64,000 nucleotides of DNA from Neurospora tetrasperma FGSC 2508 (GCF_000213175.1 NW_009799100.1:3483762-3547761), one strand, 5' to 3'; shown: positions 12,601-24,545, counted from the stretch's first letter. Numbers and translations: made by a program. The notes: generated by a model not told the origin, from the letters alone.

Positions 12601-14649
12601 GAGGTAGTTATCCGAGATCGGGGCATCCAGTTCAGTCATCAACCAGCTGGAGGACTTGTGATGAGATATCCTATGTGATATTGGGGTCTTGTAAGTGACC
12701 AGATCAACGGAATCTGGTTTCAGCAGGGCCACAGTCTTATGCTAGCGAAGCCAGCTTCCCAGCGAAAGTTGCCACAAGAAATCCGCTTATAGCTTGGTCA
12801 GGCAATTTCACTAATTCATTCATGGCTGACTTGCTGATTGCCCTACCTCCAAACTTCTGGGGGTTAGCAGCAGAGAAAGGATCTGTTGGTATGCCTTCAC
12901 CCCTCTTTTGGTCACAACCAGCCGTCCTCATTTCCAATTAACTAACTCAGATCACATCACACACGGGTATTCATCTACTAGATTAATATTTGTCTAGGTG
13001 GTGTGTTAAGGTAACAGCCCGGGGGTCGTTGGCCGTCTACTGTACCCTTCCAGGGCTCAATGGTACAGGTCAAAGACTGTATTACGTGACATGCGAGGCT
13101 CTAAGTCAACAGTCAGGGCTACATTTACCTTACCGCCCACGCGGCAAGATACACACCATCTGGGTCCGAATCTGGATTGACGCAGAGATGGAATCGTAGA
13201 CCACATATGCCAGTTACCGACTTGTATGCAGATGAGATCTTCGAGTCATAATAAATTTCGCGGGAAGGTATTTGGCTACCAATGAGCAATCTACCCGATC
13301 ATCCAAGTGGAGGGCAAGGTAGCTCCTCCTCGATGCCCACTTCCACGACCAACCTCACTTGGAAATCACACTCCAAGCCGAGTCCCAAGAATAGAAACAA
13401 GACTGGGCAAGTGCCACGAGCCTGAGGTTTTCAACCGTATCATCCATGTTGGTTTCTTCCACATTTCCTTCAAATATGGGTGGATCGTCATCTCTTTTTT
13501 GGGCACTTTCACCGGCCTTTTCTCCTTCCATTCTCATTCGTCCACGCACCACGAACGGCAAGCCAGCAACAAGTCATTCCCAGACACCGTCCTGGACGCC
13601 ATTCTTTCCCTGGAATATATTCGTCAGCTCTTGCTCGGTTGTTTTCTTAAATCTCTCTAATTGGGAGTCATTCTCTCGAAACTAGACTCCTTCCGGGCTA
13701 GCGAGAGGAAGAAGAAAAACAAAAACGTGACGTCGTCCTGGCTCATCTCCACCACTCCTTAGACTCGGTGCTGCTTGTCATCACAGTCGATATCACAAGC
13801 TTCCAGGCATTGCTACCCGTTGTGTTGGGTCCTTGCCTTACCTCACTAGGTGCGGGATCTGCCTCGCAGGGTTACTAAGTCACGCCGTTGGATTTGTCAC
13901 CTGAGGTCCCTGGTCCCAATAGTTTGTCGACTTGAAAGGTTACCCTTGACTCGGCTACTTTAGGGAACGCTGTTTAGGCTCCAGAAGAGAACGGATCCGC
14001 CCTTAGAAGACCCCACGCGATCGAGATCTGGTTCAGATGCCCAAGTCACGTCACATTAAGGAAGTTTCTCACGGTTCGGTTGGAAAAAACATCAGGAAGT
14101 TCCGCGTGGTGTTTGGTTAACGGCCAAGCCCCCGATTTACCTCAGCGCTGACAAACCTTTTTCACATCTGCTCATCGATCCCTCTCGGCTCGGAGACTCA
14201 TCACACCACGCTAGCTTTCTTATTCGCACCCCTTTTCCAGCACACGAAGCATCCCTTGTCCACTCTTGGCTAAGAAAATTGGTGTCAGTCACCCGGCCGT
14301 TCTTCAGCAACGTAGACTAGACTAGGGCCAAGGTCGGCCGAGAAGTCGATCATTCACTAGTAGTGAGCTAGTGAAAATTGGGGAAGACGATCGGAGATCG
14401 ACAATATATATCGAACAGTAATACCGATATCTGGAGAACGGTTAGGTTGTGATCGGATATCGGAGACTTGTGATTAGGTTCGAGTAAGGTAAGTGGACGA
14501 GTTGGAAAGAAACAAACGCCAAAAGTCGGAGATCGGAGAAAGGGGATATCGGTTGAAGAGCTGGGTATATAAACTAAGGACCAGAACGGACGACATACGT
14601 CGAGAGATATCTCCTGTTCGGCCACTCACTTGTTTTCCGGGACACAGAC
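6687..14649. other. 8-kb gene-poor interval between the MITE and FKBP12
   Basis: No open frame here has recognisable domains, sustained length or a convincing splice partner; the longest (9725-10315, 196 codons) looks random. Local curiosities are an alternating purine-pyrimidine stretch near 7426-7443, AATTGAATTT direct repeats near 7747-7770, CTACCTAC repeats near 8272-8296, and recurring GATATCGG/GATCGGA motifs at about 14385-14560. It may hold long upstream regulatory sequence or non-coding transcripts. Nothing more can be supported. Confidence 0.4.
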
Positions 14650-14650
14650 A

Positions 14651-14687
<37 letters not shown>

Positions 14688-14718
14688 AAAGCAAACAAAC
14701 AAACAAACAAGCAAACAA
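14650..14718 (+). repeat. CAAG/CAAA tetranucleotide microsatellite in the FKBP12 leader
   Basis: Tandem CAAG units run directly into CAAA units. The tract ends 17 bases before the FKBP12 start codon, so it probably lies in the 5' untranslated region. It keeps an open frame in phase with the gene, encoding KQAS-type repeats. Confidence 0.85.
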
Positions 14719-14735
14719 CCAGCAAGAACAACACA

Positions 14736-15568
14736 ATGGGTGTCAACAAAATCACTCACGTTGCGGGTATCGGGCCACAACCAGAAGCTGGCCAGACCGT
14801 GATTATCGAGTATACTGGTTGGCTGAAGGACTCGAGCCAGGCCGATGGAAAGGGAGCCCAGTATGTTCTTTTCCCCTTTGAAAAAATCTTGCCTTACCAT
14901 ACACGTCTCCGGTTGTTAGTCAGTTTTGATAACACTATATCCAGATTCGACAGCTCGATCGGTCGTGGGGATTTTGTCACGCAAATCGGGGTTGGGAGAC
15001 TCATCAGAGGTATATGCCCACCATCGGTCCACTTTTCCCATATATCGGAGACTTTATACTGACGTGCTGCTCTCTAACGGGTATAGGATGGGATGAGGCT
15101 GTATTGGAAATGAAGGTTGGCGAGAAGGCCACTTTGGATATCTCTAGGTGAGTTATCCCTGAGTGAACGATGTGTCAGGGGAAGAAATTGATACTGACGA
15201 GACAATATGTGTTAGTGATTACGGATACGGAGAGCGGTGAGTAACCAACCTGTCTCTTTTTTTTTTCCTTCTCTCTCTCGAAGATCCAAAACTCAGTCCA
15301 TTTGGTTTATCCCCACCCACAGATATAATAGTTCTGGCCGTGTTGATTTGGAGTTAATGTCCATGTGCTGACTCGATACTATTGCACACCAGGGGTTTTC
15401 ACGGCCACATTCCTCCGAACGCGGATTTGATTTTGTGAGTTGTCTCTTGTATGCTACATATCTTGCTCCAGCTTGTCTCCTCAGTCAAGGTAGCGAAGGG
15501 CAAGATAGCGACAGCAAGGATACGAGCTAATATGTGATAGTGACGTATATCTCAAGGGTCTCCAGTAG
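14736..15568 (+). CDS. FKBP12-type peptidyl-prolyl cis-trans isomerase (FK506/rapamycin-binding protein)
   Basis: Six exons join cleanly: 14736-14860, 14945-15009, 15087-15147, 15216-15236, 15393-15434 and 15541-15568. They give 113 residues, close to the usual FKBP12 length. Family landmarks are in order: VIIEYTGWLKD, FDSSIGRGDFVTQIGVGRLIRGWDE (split over exons 2-3), ATLDISSDYGYGERG, HGHIPPNADLIFDVYL. These cover the FK506-binding pocket residues Tyr, Asp (in FDSS), Phe, Trp (in GWDE) and Tyr (in DYGYG). The enzyme isomerises Xaa-Pro bonds in the cytosol and is the receptor through which FK506 inhibits calcineurin and rapamycin inhibits TOR. Exon 4 is only 21 bases. The frame stays open upstream to an ATG at 14493, but homology starts at MGVNKITHVAG, so 14736 is preferred. 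Confidence 0.93.
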
Positions 15569-16777
15569 CTAGGCGGTTCACTGATCTCGGGAAAAGGAGA
15601 TGAGGTCCTTAGTTCAACGCCTCCAATGAGCCAAAGTAGGGACCGCTGGGCAAGAACCCACTGGAACTTGAAGTTCTTTTGAGAAGATACCTAGATTTCA
15701 TGTCGATGATGGCGATGACGAAAACACAGATGGTTGGTGTTTACGTTGGGAGGAACCTTGATGGGTAAAGACGAGGAATTGATTGAATGACGGAGGTTAA
15801 GCGATACAGGGAAGGGTGAAGTACCCGCGCAGCTATGTTAATATGGAGAAGTACCTACAAGCGCCTCATTGAATGTGATTGGCTCACTACGATAAGAGAG
15901 CACAAGTTGCCTGCCGGATGGGCTGAGTGGCTGGTCCTTGCTTACTGTCGGGTACCAAGTACGTTTTGCCGCCATCGGTACATCGGGCAAGTACCTCTAG
16001 TGCATGACCGCCTCGTACTACTGCGGGATGTTAGTAATAATTCGATCCTTCTATGGCTGTCCTCACGGTTCCTTCATGTGCGCGTGAACCCCAATACATA
16101 TTGGCTTCAGCATCAATGAGACTCTGAGTCAAGGTTTATCCGATCAGATAGGAGACACCTGGGCACAGCCAGTGTGAATCGAGGTTGGGTAGAGGTAGAG
16201 GTAGCTACCTAGCATAGCCACTTGATGTACAAGTGATAGGTGCGAGGCCGCATACGGTGAAGGCTACAGCACACTGCCCTAACAGCAGTACACACAGCGA
16301 CCTGCACGCTGCAGCGGTGCTTGGCCAACGACGGACAGTGCATCACATCACCATTCCCCGCAGTTCCCCTTGATGCTTGACAGCTGGTGGCGGGGCTGAC
16401 CGAACCTCCCTCGACATCCCCGCCGCCCGACCTTCCAGATTACAGACAGCTTCCACTTCCACTTCCACTTGCACTTGCACTTGCACTTGCACCTTGACAT
16501 AGTACGACATAGTAGCACTTGCGCTTGATCGTCTGTTTTCCCGAGTCATTCAACTACAACATCGGCGTTTTCTTTGGACCAACATCGCCAACTTGAAGTA
16601 TCACAATACCCAACCACTGCGAATCAACAACTTAGGTCGTCGTTCTTGTTTTTGCTCTGTTTGCGTCACGAACTTTCCACCATCCATAATCTACCGGCCC
16701 GCCCGTGATCAACAGTCGCCAAGCTGGGGAAGCGCAAAGTATCCGAAGGGGACCTACCCATCTCCCTAAAGAGAACC
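15569..16777. other. intergenic between FKBP12 and UBA1
   Basis: This contains the FKBP12 3' region and the UBA1 promoter and leader. No gene is supported. A hexamer tract lies at 16450-16492. Confidence 0.5.
16450..16492. repeat. hexanucleotide microsatellite (CTTCCA/CTTGCA)
   Basis: About seven tandem hexamers change part-way from ACTTCC to ACTTGC type. They lie about 290 bases upstream of the UBA1 start codon. Confidence 0.85.
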
Positions 16778-19700
16778 ATGACAGTGAGTTGAAAACCCGT
16801 TTGTTCACATGAATCCTACATGGGATGGCAGATGCTTGTTCCTGGTAGCTAGCGCCAGTCAGTCTGACACTTTCGTGATGCCATCTCCCAGGACACTCAG
16901 AAAAACGAGGTCGACCTTGTCACCAGGATGCAAGTGGACGAATCAGTAGCCGGCACCACGGCCGAGATCGATGAGTCCCTCTACAGTCGCCAGCTCTATG
17001 TCTTGGGCCACGAGGCCATGAAGCGCATGAGCGCTTCCAACGTCCTCATCGTCGGCCTCAAGGGCCTCGGCGTCGAGATCGCCAAGAACGTCGCCCTTGC
17101 TGGCGTCAAGAGCCTCACCCTCCACGACCCCGAGCCCGCCGCCTGGGCCGACCTCTCCGCCCAATTCTTCCTCCGCCCTGAGGATGTCGGCAAGCCTCGC
17201 GACCAGGTCACCGCTCCCCGCGTTGCTGAGCTCAATGCTTATACCCCCGTTCACATCCACCAGTCGCCAAGGTAGGTTATGAATCGGACGGAAGTGAGCT
17301 TGACAGGTTCGATAGCTAACCGTGGCCTCTGTACAGTCTCGCCGATAACCTGTCGCAGTTTGACAAGTACCAAGTCGTCGTCCTTACGAACCAGCACACC
17401 GATCTCCAGACTATTGTCGGCGAATACTGCCACTCCAAGGGCATCTACTTTATTGCTGTCAACACACACGGCCTCTTTGGCGGCATCTTCTGCGATTTCG
17501 GCGATAACTTTACTGTCATGGACACGAACGGCGAAAACCCCGTTAACGGTATCGTGGCTGGAATCGACGAGGAGGGTCTCGTTTCTGCGCTTGACGAGAC
17601 CAGGCATGGGCTTGAGGATGGCGACTATGTGACGTTCTCGGAGGTCGAGGGTATGGAGGGACTCAACGGCTGCGAGCCCCGCAAGGTCACCGTCAAGGGC
17701 CCCTACACCTTCTCTATCGGCGACGTGTCCGGGCTTGGCCAGTACAAGAAGGGCGGTCTCTACCAGCAGGTCAAAATGCCCAAGACTATCGAGTTCAAGA
17801 GCATTACCAACGCGCTCAAGGATCCCGAGTTTGTCATCTCCGACTTCGCCAAGTTCGATCGCCCTCAGCAGCTCCATATTGGATTCCAGGCTCTCCACGC
17901 TTTCGCCAAGTCTCAGGGACGTCTACCAAGGCCGATGAACGACGAGGATGCGCTTGTGGTTATCGCCTCGGCCAAGGAGTTTGCCAAGCAGCAGGGTGTT
18001 GACGTCGAGTTCGACGACAAGCTTCTCAAGGAGCTCAGCTACCAGGCTACTGGTGACCTCAACCCCATGGCCGCTTTCTTTGGTGGTCTTACCGCCCAGG
18101 AAGTTCTCAAGGCTGTTTCGGGCAAGTTCCACCCCATTAAGCAGTTCATGTACTTCGATGCGCTCGAGGCTCTTCCCACCAACTCCAAGCGCACCGAGGA
18201 ACTCTGTGCGCCCACTGGTAGCAGGTATGACGGCCAGATCGCGGTCTTTGGAAAGGAGTTTCAAGAGAAGATCTCGAACGTCAAGCAGTTCCTTGTTGGC
18301 GCTGGCGCCATTGGCTGTGAGATGCTCAAGAACTGGGCCATGATTGGTCTCGGAACAGGCCCTGAGGGCAAGATTACCGTTACCGATATGGACTCGATCG
18401 AGAAGTCCAACTTGAACAGACAGTTCTTGTTCCGTCCCAAGGACGTTGGTCAGATGAAGAGTGACTGCGCGGCCAAGGCTGTGCAGGCCATGAACCCTGA
18501 CCTCGAAGGCCACATTGTTTCTCTCAAGGATCGCGTTAGCCCCGAGACCGAGGAGATCTTCAATGAGGAGTTCTGGCAGGGTTTGGATGGCGTCACTAAC
18601 GCGCTGGACAACGTTGAGGCGAGAACGTATGTCGACAGGCGGTGCGTTTTCTTCCACAAGCCTCTCCTTGAGAGTGGTACCCTCGGCACCAAGGGCAACA
18701 CGCAAGTGGTGCTTCCTAGGCTCACTGAGTCCTACTCTTCCTCCCAGGATCCTCCTGAGCAGTCGTTCCCTATGTGCACTCTCAGGAGTTTCCCCAACAA
18801 GATCGAGCACACCATTGCTTGGGCTCGTGAGCTGTTCGAGAGCTCATTTGTCAAGCCTGCGGAGACTGTCAACCTTTACTTGACCCAGCCTAACTATCTC
18901 GACACTACCCTGAAGCAGAGTGGCAACGAGAAGGCGACGCTGGAGATGTTGGCGGACTTCCTCAAGCACGAGCGCCCGCTCACCTTTGAGGATTGTGTCC
19001 AATGGGCTCGCATGCTATTCGAGAAGCAGTACAACAACGCTATTCAGCAACTTCTCTACAACTTCCCCAAGGACTCCGTGTCCTCGACCGGCACCCCCTT
19101 CTGGTCCGGACCCAAGCGCGCCCCTGACCCGCTCAAGTTCGACCCTGAAAACCCCACCCACTTTAGCTTCCTCGAGGCTGCTACCAACCTCCATGCCTTC
19201 AACTATAGTATCAATGCCAAGGGCAAGAGCAAGGCCGACTACCTCCAGGCTTTGGAGGGCATGATTGTGCCTGATTTCTCCCCTGACTCGAACGTCAAGA
19301 TTCAGGCTGATGAGAAGGAACCTGTAAGTAGTTGCCACGACGAGTTGTGTGTTGAGGATAATGCTAACTGAAAGTAGGACCCGAACGCAGATAACACTGC
19401 CTTCGATGACGAGTCGGAGCTCGGTAACCTCAAGTCCCAGCTCCCTGAGCCCAAGTCCCTCGCTGGCTTCAAGCTCAATGTTGTGGAGTTTGAGAAGGAC
19501 GATGACACCAACTACCACATCGACTTCATCACGGCCGCCAGCAACCTGCGCGCCGAGAACTACAAGATTGAGCCTGCCGACCGTCACAAGACCAAGTTCA
19601 TCGCCGGCAAGATCATTCCCGCCATCGCCACCACGACGGCCCTGGTCACCGGCCTCGTCGTCCTCGAGCTGTACAAGATCATCGACGGCAAGACCGACAT

Positions 19701-20112
19701 TGAGCAGTACAAGAACGGCTTCATTAATCTGGCCCTGCCCTTCTTCGGCTTCTCCGAGCCCATCGCCAGCCCCAAGGTCGAGTACAATGGCCCCAACGGC
19801 AAGGTCACGCTCGACAAGATCTGGGACCGCTTCGAGGTCGGCGACATTACCCTGCAGGAGCTGATTGATGATTTCGAGAAGCGCGGTCTGTCCATCTCCA
19901 TGTTGAGTTCCGGTGTCAGCTTGCTGTATGCCTCGTTCTTCCCGCCTGCCAAGCTCAAGGATCGCTATGCTCTCAAGCTCAGCGAGCTGGTGGAGACGAT
20001 TAGCAAGAAGCCCATCCCGGCGCATCAGAAGGAGTTGATCTTTGAGGTGGTGACGGAGGATGCGGATGGTGAGGATGTGGAGGTTCCTTATATCAAGGCG
20101 CGGATCAGGTAG
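16778..20112 (+). CDS. uba1: ubiquitin-activating enzyme E1
   Basis: Four exons (16778-16783, 16892-17271, 17337-19323, 19378-20112) give 1035 residues, the normal E1 length. The first exon is only ATG ACA, and the reading frame starts [10 protein letters not shown]. The inactive adenylation half carries [17 protein letters not shown] near residue 50. The active half carries the ATP-binding [20 protein letters not shown] near residue 450, then [18 protein letters not shown]. The catalytic cysteine is about residue 609 in [12 protein letters not shown]. The C-terminal ubiquitin-fold domain ends [10 protein letters not shown]. The enzyme adenylates ubiquitin with ATP, captures it as a thioester and passes it to E2 enzymes in cytosol and nucleus. 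The 6-base first exon fixes the start: without it translation would begin at an internal Met. Large antisense open frames inside the gene are codon-bias shadows. Confidence 0.96.
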
Positions 20113-21204
20113 ATGATTGGCATAAAAGGGGGTGTGGAAGACGGTGTAGATATCAGATGAGCTGTTTTTGGGTGAATGAATACAGTCAAAGTCAAGTCAA
20201 TAGAACGTTACTTTTTACTTCTTGGTTTATGATTCTTTTACATTAGGTGTACATGAATTCAAAGCAGAAGGAGTCTGGCTTAGTGCCGGTAAGGATGAGG
20301 TGATGACGATAGAAACGCTGAAGTAAGAGTGCCAGGAAAGTGATTAAATCATATTTTACAAAAGAGAGGACGGCTACTTACTATAAATATAGTCTTACAA
20401 TACCACATGAGAAGTTCTTCAAGGCTCGTTCAGAGGCTAATCATCGACATATCTACTTCGCTACATGACTACGTACTACATAACTACGTGACACAAAGAC
20501 TTCGTCTCTCTTCCCACAACGTCTAACACCTATTCAAGGCCAACCCAAATACAAACCCAAAGTAATCAAGACAGGCTTAACAGACACCATAAAACCATGG
20601 ACGTACTTGACTAGTAGTTAGGTTGGTAAACGACCAGCGAATGCCAGGTATTGTATGTTTCTTTATGTATTTCACCCATTGCCTCTCGCCTTCATTTTTT
20701 TTTTTTCCTTTCATCTCCTCGGCTTTAAGGTTTGACTCTTGCGTGTTTGTATGTGTTTGTCTACCATCGTCTTGTGTCAATTTTCTGAACCGGTCGAGTT
20801 TTATAGGATGGTCGATACATTAACGGTGGTGGGCCACCCGATTACGGTCTTTTTTCTTAATCTTTTTGAAATTTTCATTAGAAATAAAATCAATTACCTA
20901 CCATTCATATGCAGGGAAATGGACCCCAATTTATGGTAAGTGGAGTGATGGAGCGAGTAGAGGGGGAAATATATTAACGTGGATAGTCCTATTTGGTCAC
21001 TTAATATCGGGAAGGTCGTAACAAGATAATGACATGTCACTTGCCATTGCCAACGCAAACACCTGAACAAGACTCAATTTGGCACGCTTTGAATTGGGAA
21101 ATGCATTATGATTTAGACAAGGTTCAATGGAGACCGCTTGATACAAAAGAGTGTACCAAAAGTGTGATGTATTCGACTCGACGCTAAGATCAGCTCGGCT
21201 ACTC
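20113..21204. other. intergenic between convergent genes
   Basis: The 3' ends of UBA1 (+) and the coiled-coil gene (-) face each other here. Only short frames and T-rich stretches are visible; no gene is supported. Confidence 0.5.
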
Positions 21205-23022
21205 TCATTGCTTCGCTGCCCATCTTTGCACATACAGCCACTTCAGCTCGGTACCGCACCCGTTGTATTTGACTGCTTCAATGAGGTTTTCGCCTAGAAA
21301 ATCCAACACCCTCATCATTTCTTCCGCAGAGATCTTGGGACTATACCTCCTCTGGATATCCCTAATGGCGGTCTGGAGGTCCGCTGCGCCAGGTAACGAC
21401 TGGTTTAACGTTGCAGAGGGGATCGGCTTGGTAGACGTCACCGTGCTCTGTGTACTTGCTGTACTGGTGGACATCCTCCTTCGTGTTGTTGGTTTCGCAT
21501 CATCCTTGTGCGCCTGGGCACTCCTCATCACCTTCACTGCCTGTGCCATGTCCTTCAACACCTCCCTCTTGACCATCTTCTCCATCTTCACCGTGATATC
21601 CTCACGGATATCCTCGACCCACTCGTCTTCGATCTCCTTCCGCAGCTCCTCTTGGGCTAGTTCAACCGTCTCAGCCACCCATTCCTCCGTCTGGCTTAGG
21701 AGCGCGCCCTCGAGTTCGCGACGCACATCATACAAATGATCGTCGATTCTTTCGTCGACTTTGGTGTTTATGTGACCGAATATTTGCTCCACCTCCTCTG
21801 TGTCGTATCTGCATGTGCTTTCGGCATTGAGACACTCGGTTATCAGTTTCTCAACCTGTTTGACCCGAACATCGAGGCTGGCGGTGCGGCCGAGCACTCG
21901 ACGTATTGCGAGGAGAATGTGCTTGTCAGTTGGAGAGTGAGATAAGAGCTCGCTTGTGCGTCGACGCTTTCGGTCTGGAACGGTAACGGCATTAGCTTGG
22001 AGCAGGTGATTGCTGATGATACCAAAAGGGACGTACCAGTCGGGGTGGAGAACTGATTCGGGCTTTGAAGAAGTGAGCCCGAGGTGGAAGGCGGCTGCAC
22101 CTGTTCATCTGTTGTCACAGGAGACAAGGATTCACTTATACGTCGCTTTCGATCTGAAAGTGCACAGTGTTAGTTGCTGCTTGAGAGATAGCGTGACGGT
22201 GATGGAAAACAGGATGACCGTACCAATAGGGGCCAAGTACCCCGGCGCATTCCGAGACGAGCTATCGTTGGTATATGGGGGAGGGATGACGTCTGTCGGT
22301 TTCGCTGCTGTTTCCTTTGCAATTTCTTCCAAAGTCTGGTTGTGATTAGTGCCAGAGGGAGGAGCAGTCTTGCCCAAGTCGATAACCTGACCGGGCCCGC
22401 CATGGAACAAAACGTCGAACGATGCCAATATCTCGTCCGTCCGCATTAGGCCAAATGGACGAGAGGACGAGAAGACCGACGGGAGCAAAGCTAGCTGCTC
22501 TCGATACTCCGGTGTAAGGTTGAGGCGGTTCAGGTAAACAGTGAACTGGCACAATGTAGCCAGGGACTTCATGCTGTCAAAAAGAGCTTGATACCGAGGC
22601 CTTGGCTCGTAAGACCCTTTGTTTGCCGTTGGCGCCACGAGACTAGGTGGTTGTGTCATCGTAAACTCTAGGGAAATGAAGTTGTCGCCGTCAGGTCCCT
22701 GCATGGCGGGCGGACGATGACTGCGAGCAAACTCGATCGACTGGATCGTCTCTGGATGAACAAGCAAGTACAGCTTTTTCTTGGTGTTGCCATCTTTGAG
22801 TAGGATAAAGCCATGCAGTTTGAACATGGCTAGCAACTTTTTGGTATCTACGTATAGATCGATACGCAAATCCGATGTGTGTTGTTTCTCCAGGTCGATG
22901 CCGTTGTTCCAGGCAACAACTCCATTAAGCTCAGAGAGGTTGATTTTGCAACGTTTCTCGTCATCGTCGCTTGCGAAGGATGTAGTCGCTACGTAACTTT
23001 CGCTGTGTTTGCCGCCGGGCAT
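21205..23022 (-). CDS. unrecognised fungal protein with C-terminal coiled coil
   Basis: Three exons (complement 22224-23022, 22037-22153, 21205-21974) with phase-1 introns of 70 and 62 bp give 561 residues. I do not recognise the family. Residues about 25-200 look like a compact alpha/beta domain (start KINLSELNGVVAWNNGIDL). A proline-rich linker with TDVIPPPYTND follows. After each intron comes a basic peptide of the form DRKRRxSE, once in exon 2 and once in exon 3, as if one small exon had been duplicated. Residues about 350-460 are charged and heptad-like (EELRKEIEDEWVEDIREDI), so a coiled coil is likely. The tail (ISAEEMMRVLDFLGENLIE) may be another small helical domain. The frame stays open for more than 50 codons upstream of this Met, so the true 5' end may be further up. 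Confidence 0.68.
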
Positions 23023-23106
23023 GTCTCCATCGATGCCACCAATCTCCCTGTAACCATATTCGTAAGCGTAATCTGAGAAGGGGAAGATCCGCCGATCTCG
23101 CGTGAC

Positions 23107-23775
23107 GATGCGACTATCAGCAACGGTCCCAAACGAATCAAGAGCCCCAGTCCTTCCAACAGGCGTACCTGCCGGGTAGGAGTTGGCTATTTATAAAGAC
23201 CCCTAACAGCTTGGGACGCATACTTGCGGACGCAGGGTCAGCCATATAGCTCTTAGCAGCGTCCTAGGCGAATCAAAAGCCCCAGTCCTTCCAACAGGCG
23301 TACCTGTTGGGTGGGAGTTGGCTATTTATCAAGACCCCTGACAGCCTGGGACGGTATGCTTTGAGCATATGGCCTGCGAGAGACGGAGCGGGCATGTGTT
23401 GTGATGGGCATTCAGCGCTAGCCGAGAGGAAGGGAGGGAGGAAGGGGAGAGAGGATTTGAATCAGTGAGCATGGTGCCGCAGCTCTTGCAGACAATGTAT
23501 CTGTATCAGTAGCGGTCTCAAGCGAGTCAAAAACCTTAGTCCTTCCAGCATCGTGCACACATGCTGGGTAGAAGTTGACTATCTAGAAAGGTCCTTGATA
23601 GCTTGAAACGCGTACTTCCAGACGCATCGGCCCCAAGCTCTCTCAACAGCGTCCTAGGCGAATAAAGAGACCCAGTCCTTCCAGCAGGCGTACCTACTGG
23701 GTAGGAGTTGGCTATTTATAAAGACCCTTCACAGCCTTGGGCGGTGTGCTGTGAGCATATGGCCTGCGAGAAACT
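23107..23775 (-). repeat. four copies of a hairpin/TATA-like module, arranged as a duplicated dimer
   Basis: A unit of about 120-150 bp occurs four times, with centres near 23165, 23300, 23555 and 23695. Copies 1+2 and 3+4 form two longer dimers separated by about 110 bp of unrelated sequence. On the minus strand each unit reads a TATAAATAG-like box (copies 1 and 4 perfect; GATAAATAG in copy 2; TCTAGATAG in copy 3), then a hairpin, then GGAAGGACT and a less conserved tail. The hairpin is CCGGCAGG/CCTGTTGG in copy 1, CCAACAGG/CCTGTTGG in copy 2, CCAGTAGG/CCTGCTGG in copy 4 (all with a TACG loop) and CCAGCAT/ATGCTGG in copy 3. The RNA stem is kept in all four by compensatory or G-U changes. It lies directly upstream of the gene starting at 23022. 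It could be a promoter or leader module, a repeated exon, or a small dispersed repeat. Confidence 0.75.
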
Positions 23776-24531
23776 GAACGACGACAGTCCACGGTGTTCA
23801 AAGGGGAGGGGAGAAGAGGAGGGGGGAGATATTGAACGAAACCTGGTGCCAGTGACAATCGACCGGCTGCTCCTGCGTGACAATGCGAACATGGGGCAGA
23901 CAAAGGGCGTATGGCTGGATTCGCATCGTCCGGGAGAAACCGAGCAATCATCGCACCGGTAGCATGATCATCACTGACCCTGGAGAGGATATTGAAAACG
24001 GCTGGGTTGACTCGCATCCGTCGTCGTGATTATCGGGTTCACGGTGATCGGGGAATGGAGGAGGTGGTGTAGAGGGCAGGGAGTCTGCCATGGCGACGGC
24101 CTAACGGGTTAAATGGGGGGTGAAAAGATAGGTCAATCAATCGCGTTCATTGGAATCCCATTGACGACGAGGCGGCGGTCGATAGAGAGGTGGAGGGCCC
24201 GACTCGTTTGTTGACTTTGTGGAGCGTTGTTCACGCAAATGTGAACGACGTTGCGGCCTCTATCCCTGGCTACCTACGCAAAGTCACATGACCGCGACGA
24301 GTGTAACCTGCACCGCCATGCATTGTCACCAGCCACTTCGGATCGAAATGAAGACACCAGCCACGATTGGCCCAAAAAGCCAAGACCAGCCAATGGGATG
24401 CAGTGAGGTCATTGACAACTTTCAATCGGACTTCGGGCTGCTCAGTAATCTGCGACTAACATGATGCGTCTTGTTTGTCAGCGTCATGGTGGATGTTTGG
24501 CGAATAACGTTTTGGGCCTGTAAATGCAGTT
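23776..24531. other. upstream spacer of the GST-like gene
   Basis: No gene is supported. It holds the promoter side of the reductase gene that starts at 24612. Confidence 0.45.
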
Positions 24532-24545
24532 CGGTATAAATACCG
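24532..24545 (+). promoter_or_regulatory. palindromic TATA box of the ECM4-like gene
   Basis: The 14-base palindrome CGGTATAAATACCG contains TATAAATA at 24535-24542, about 70-77 bases upstream of the start codon. This is a plausible core promoter for an inducible gene. Confidence 0.5.

Noticed and set aside
17923-20025. Long antisense frames of 295 and 336 codons in UBA1
   Set aside because: They mirror strongly biased codons of a certain E1 gene and have no features of their own.
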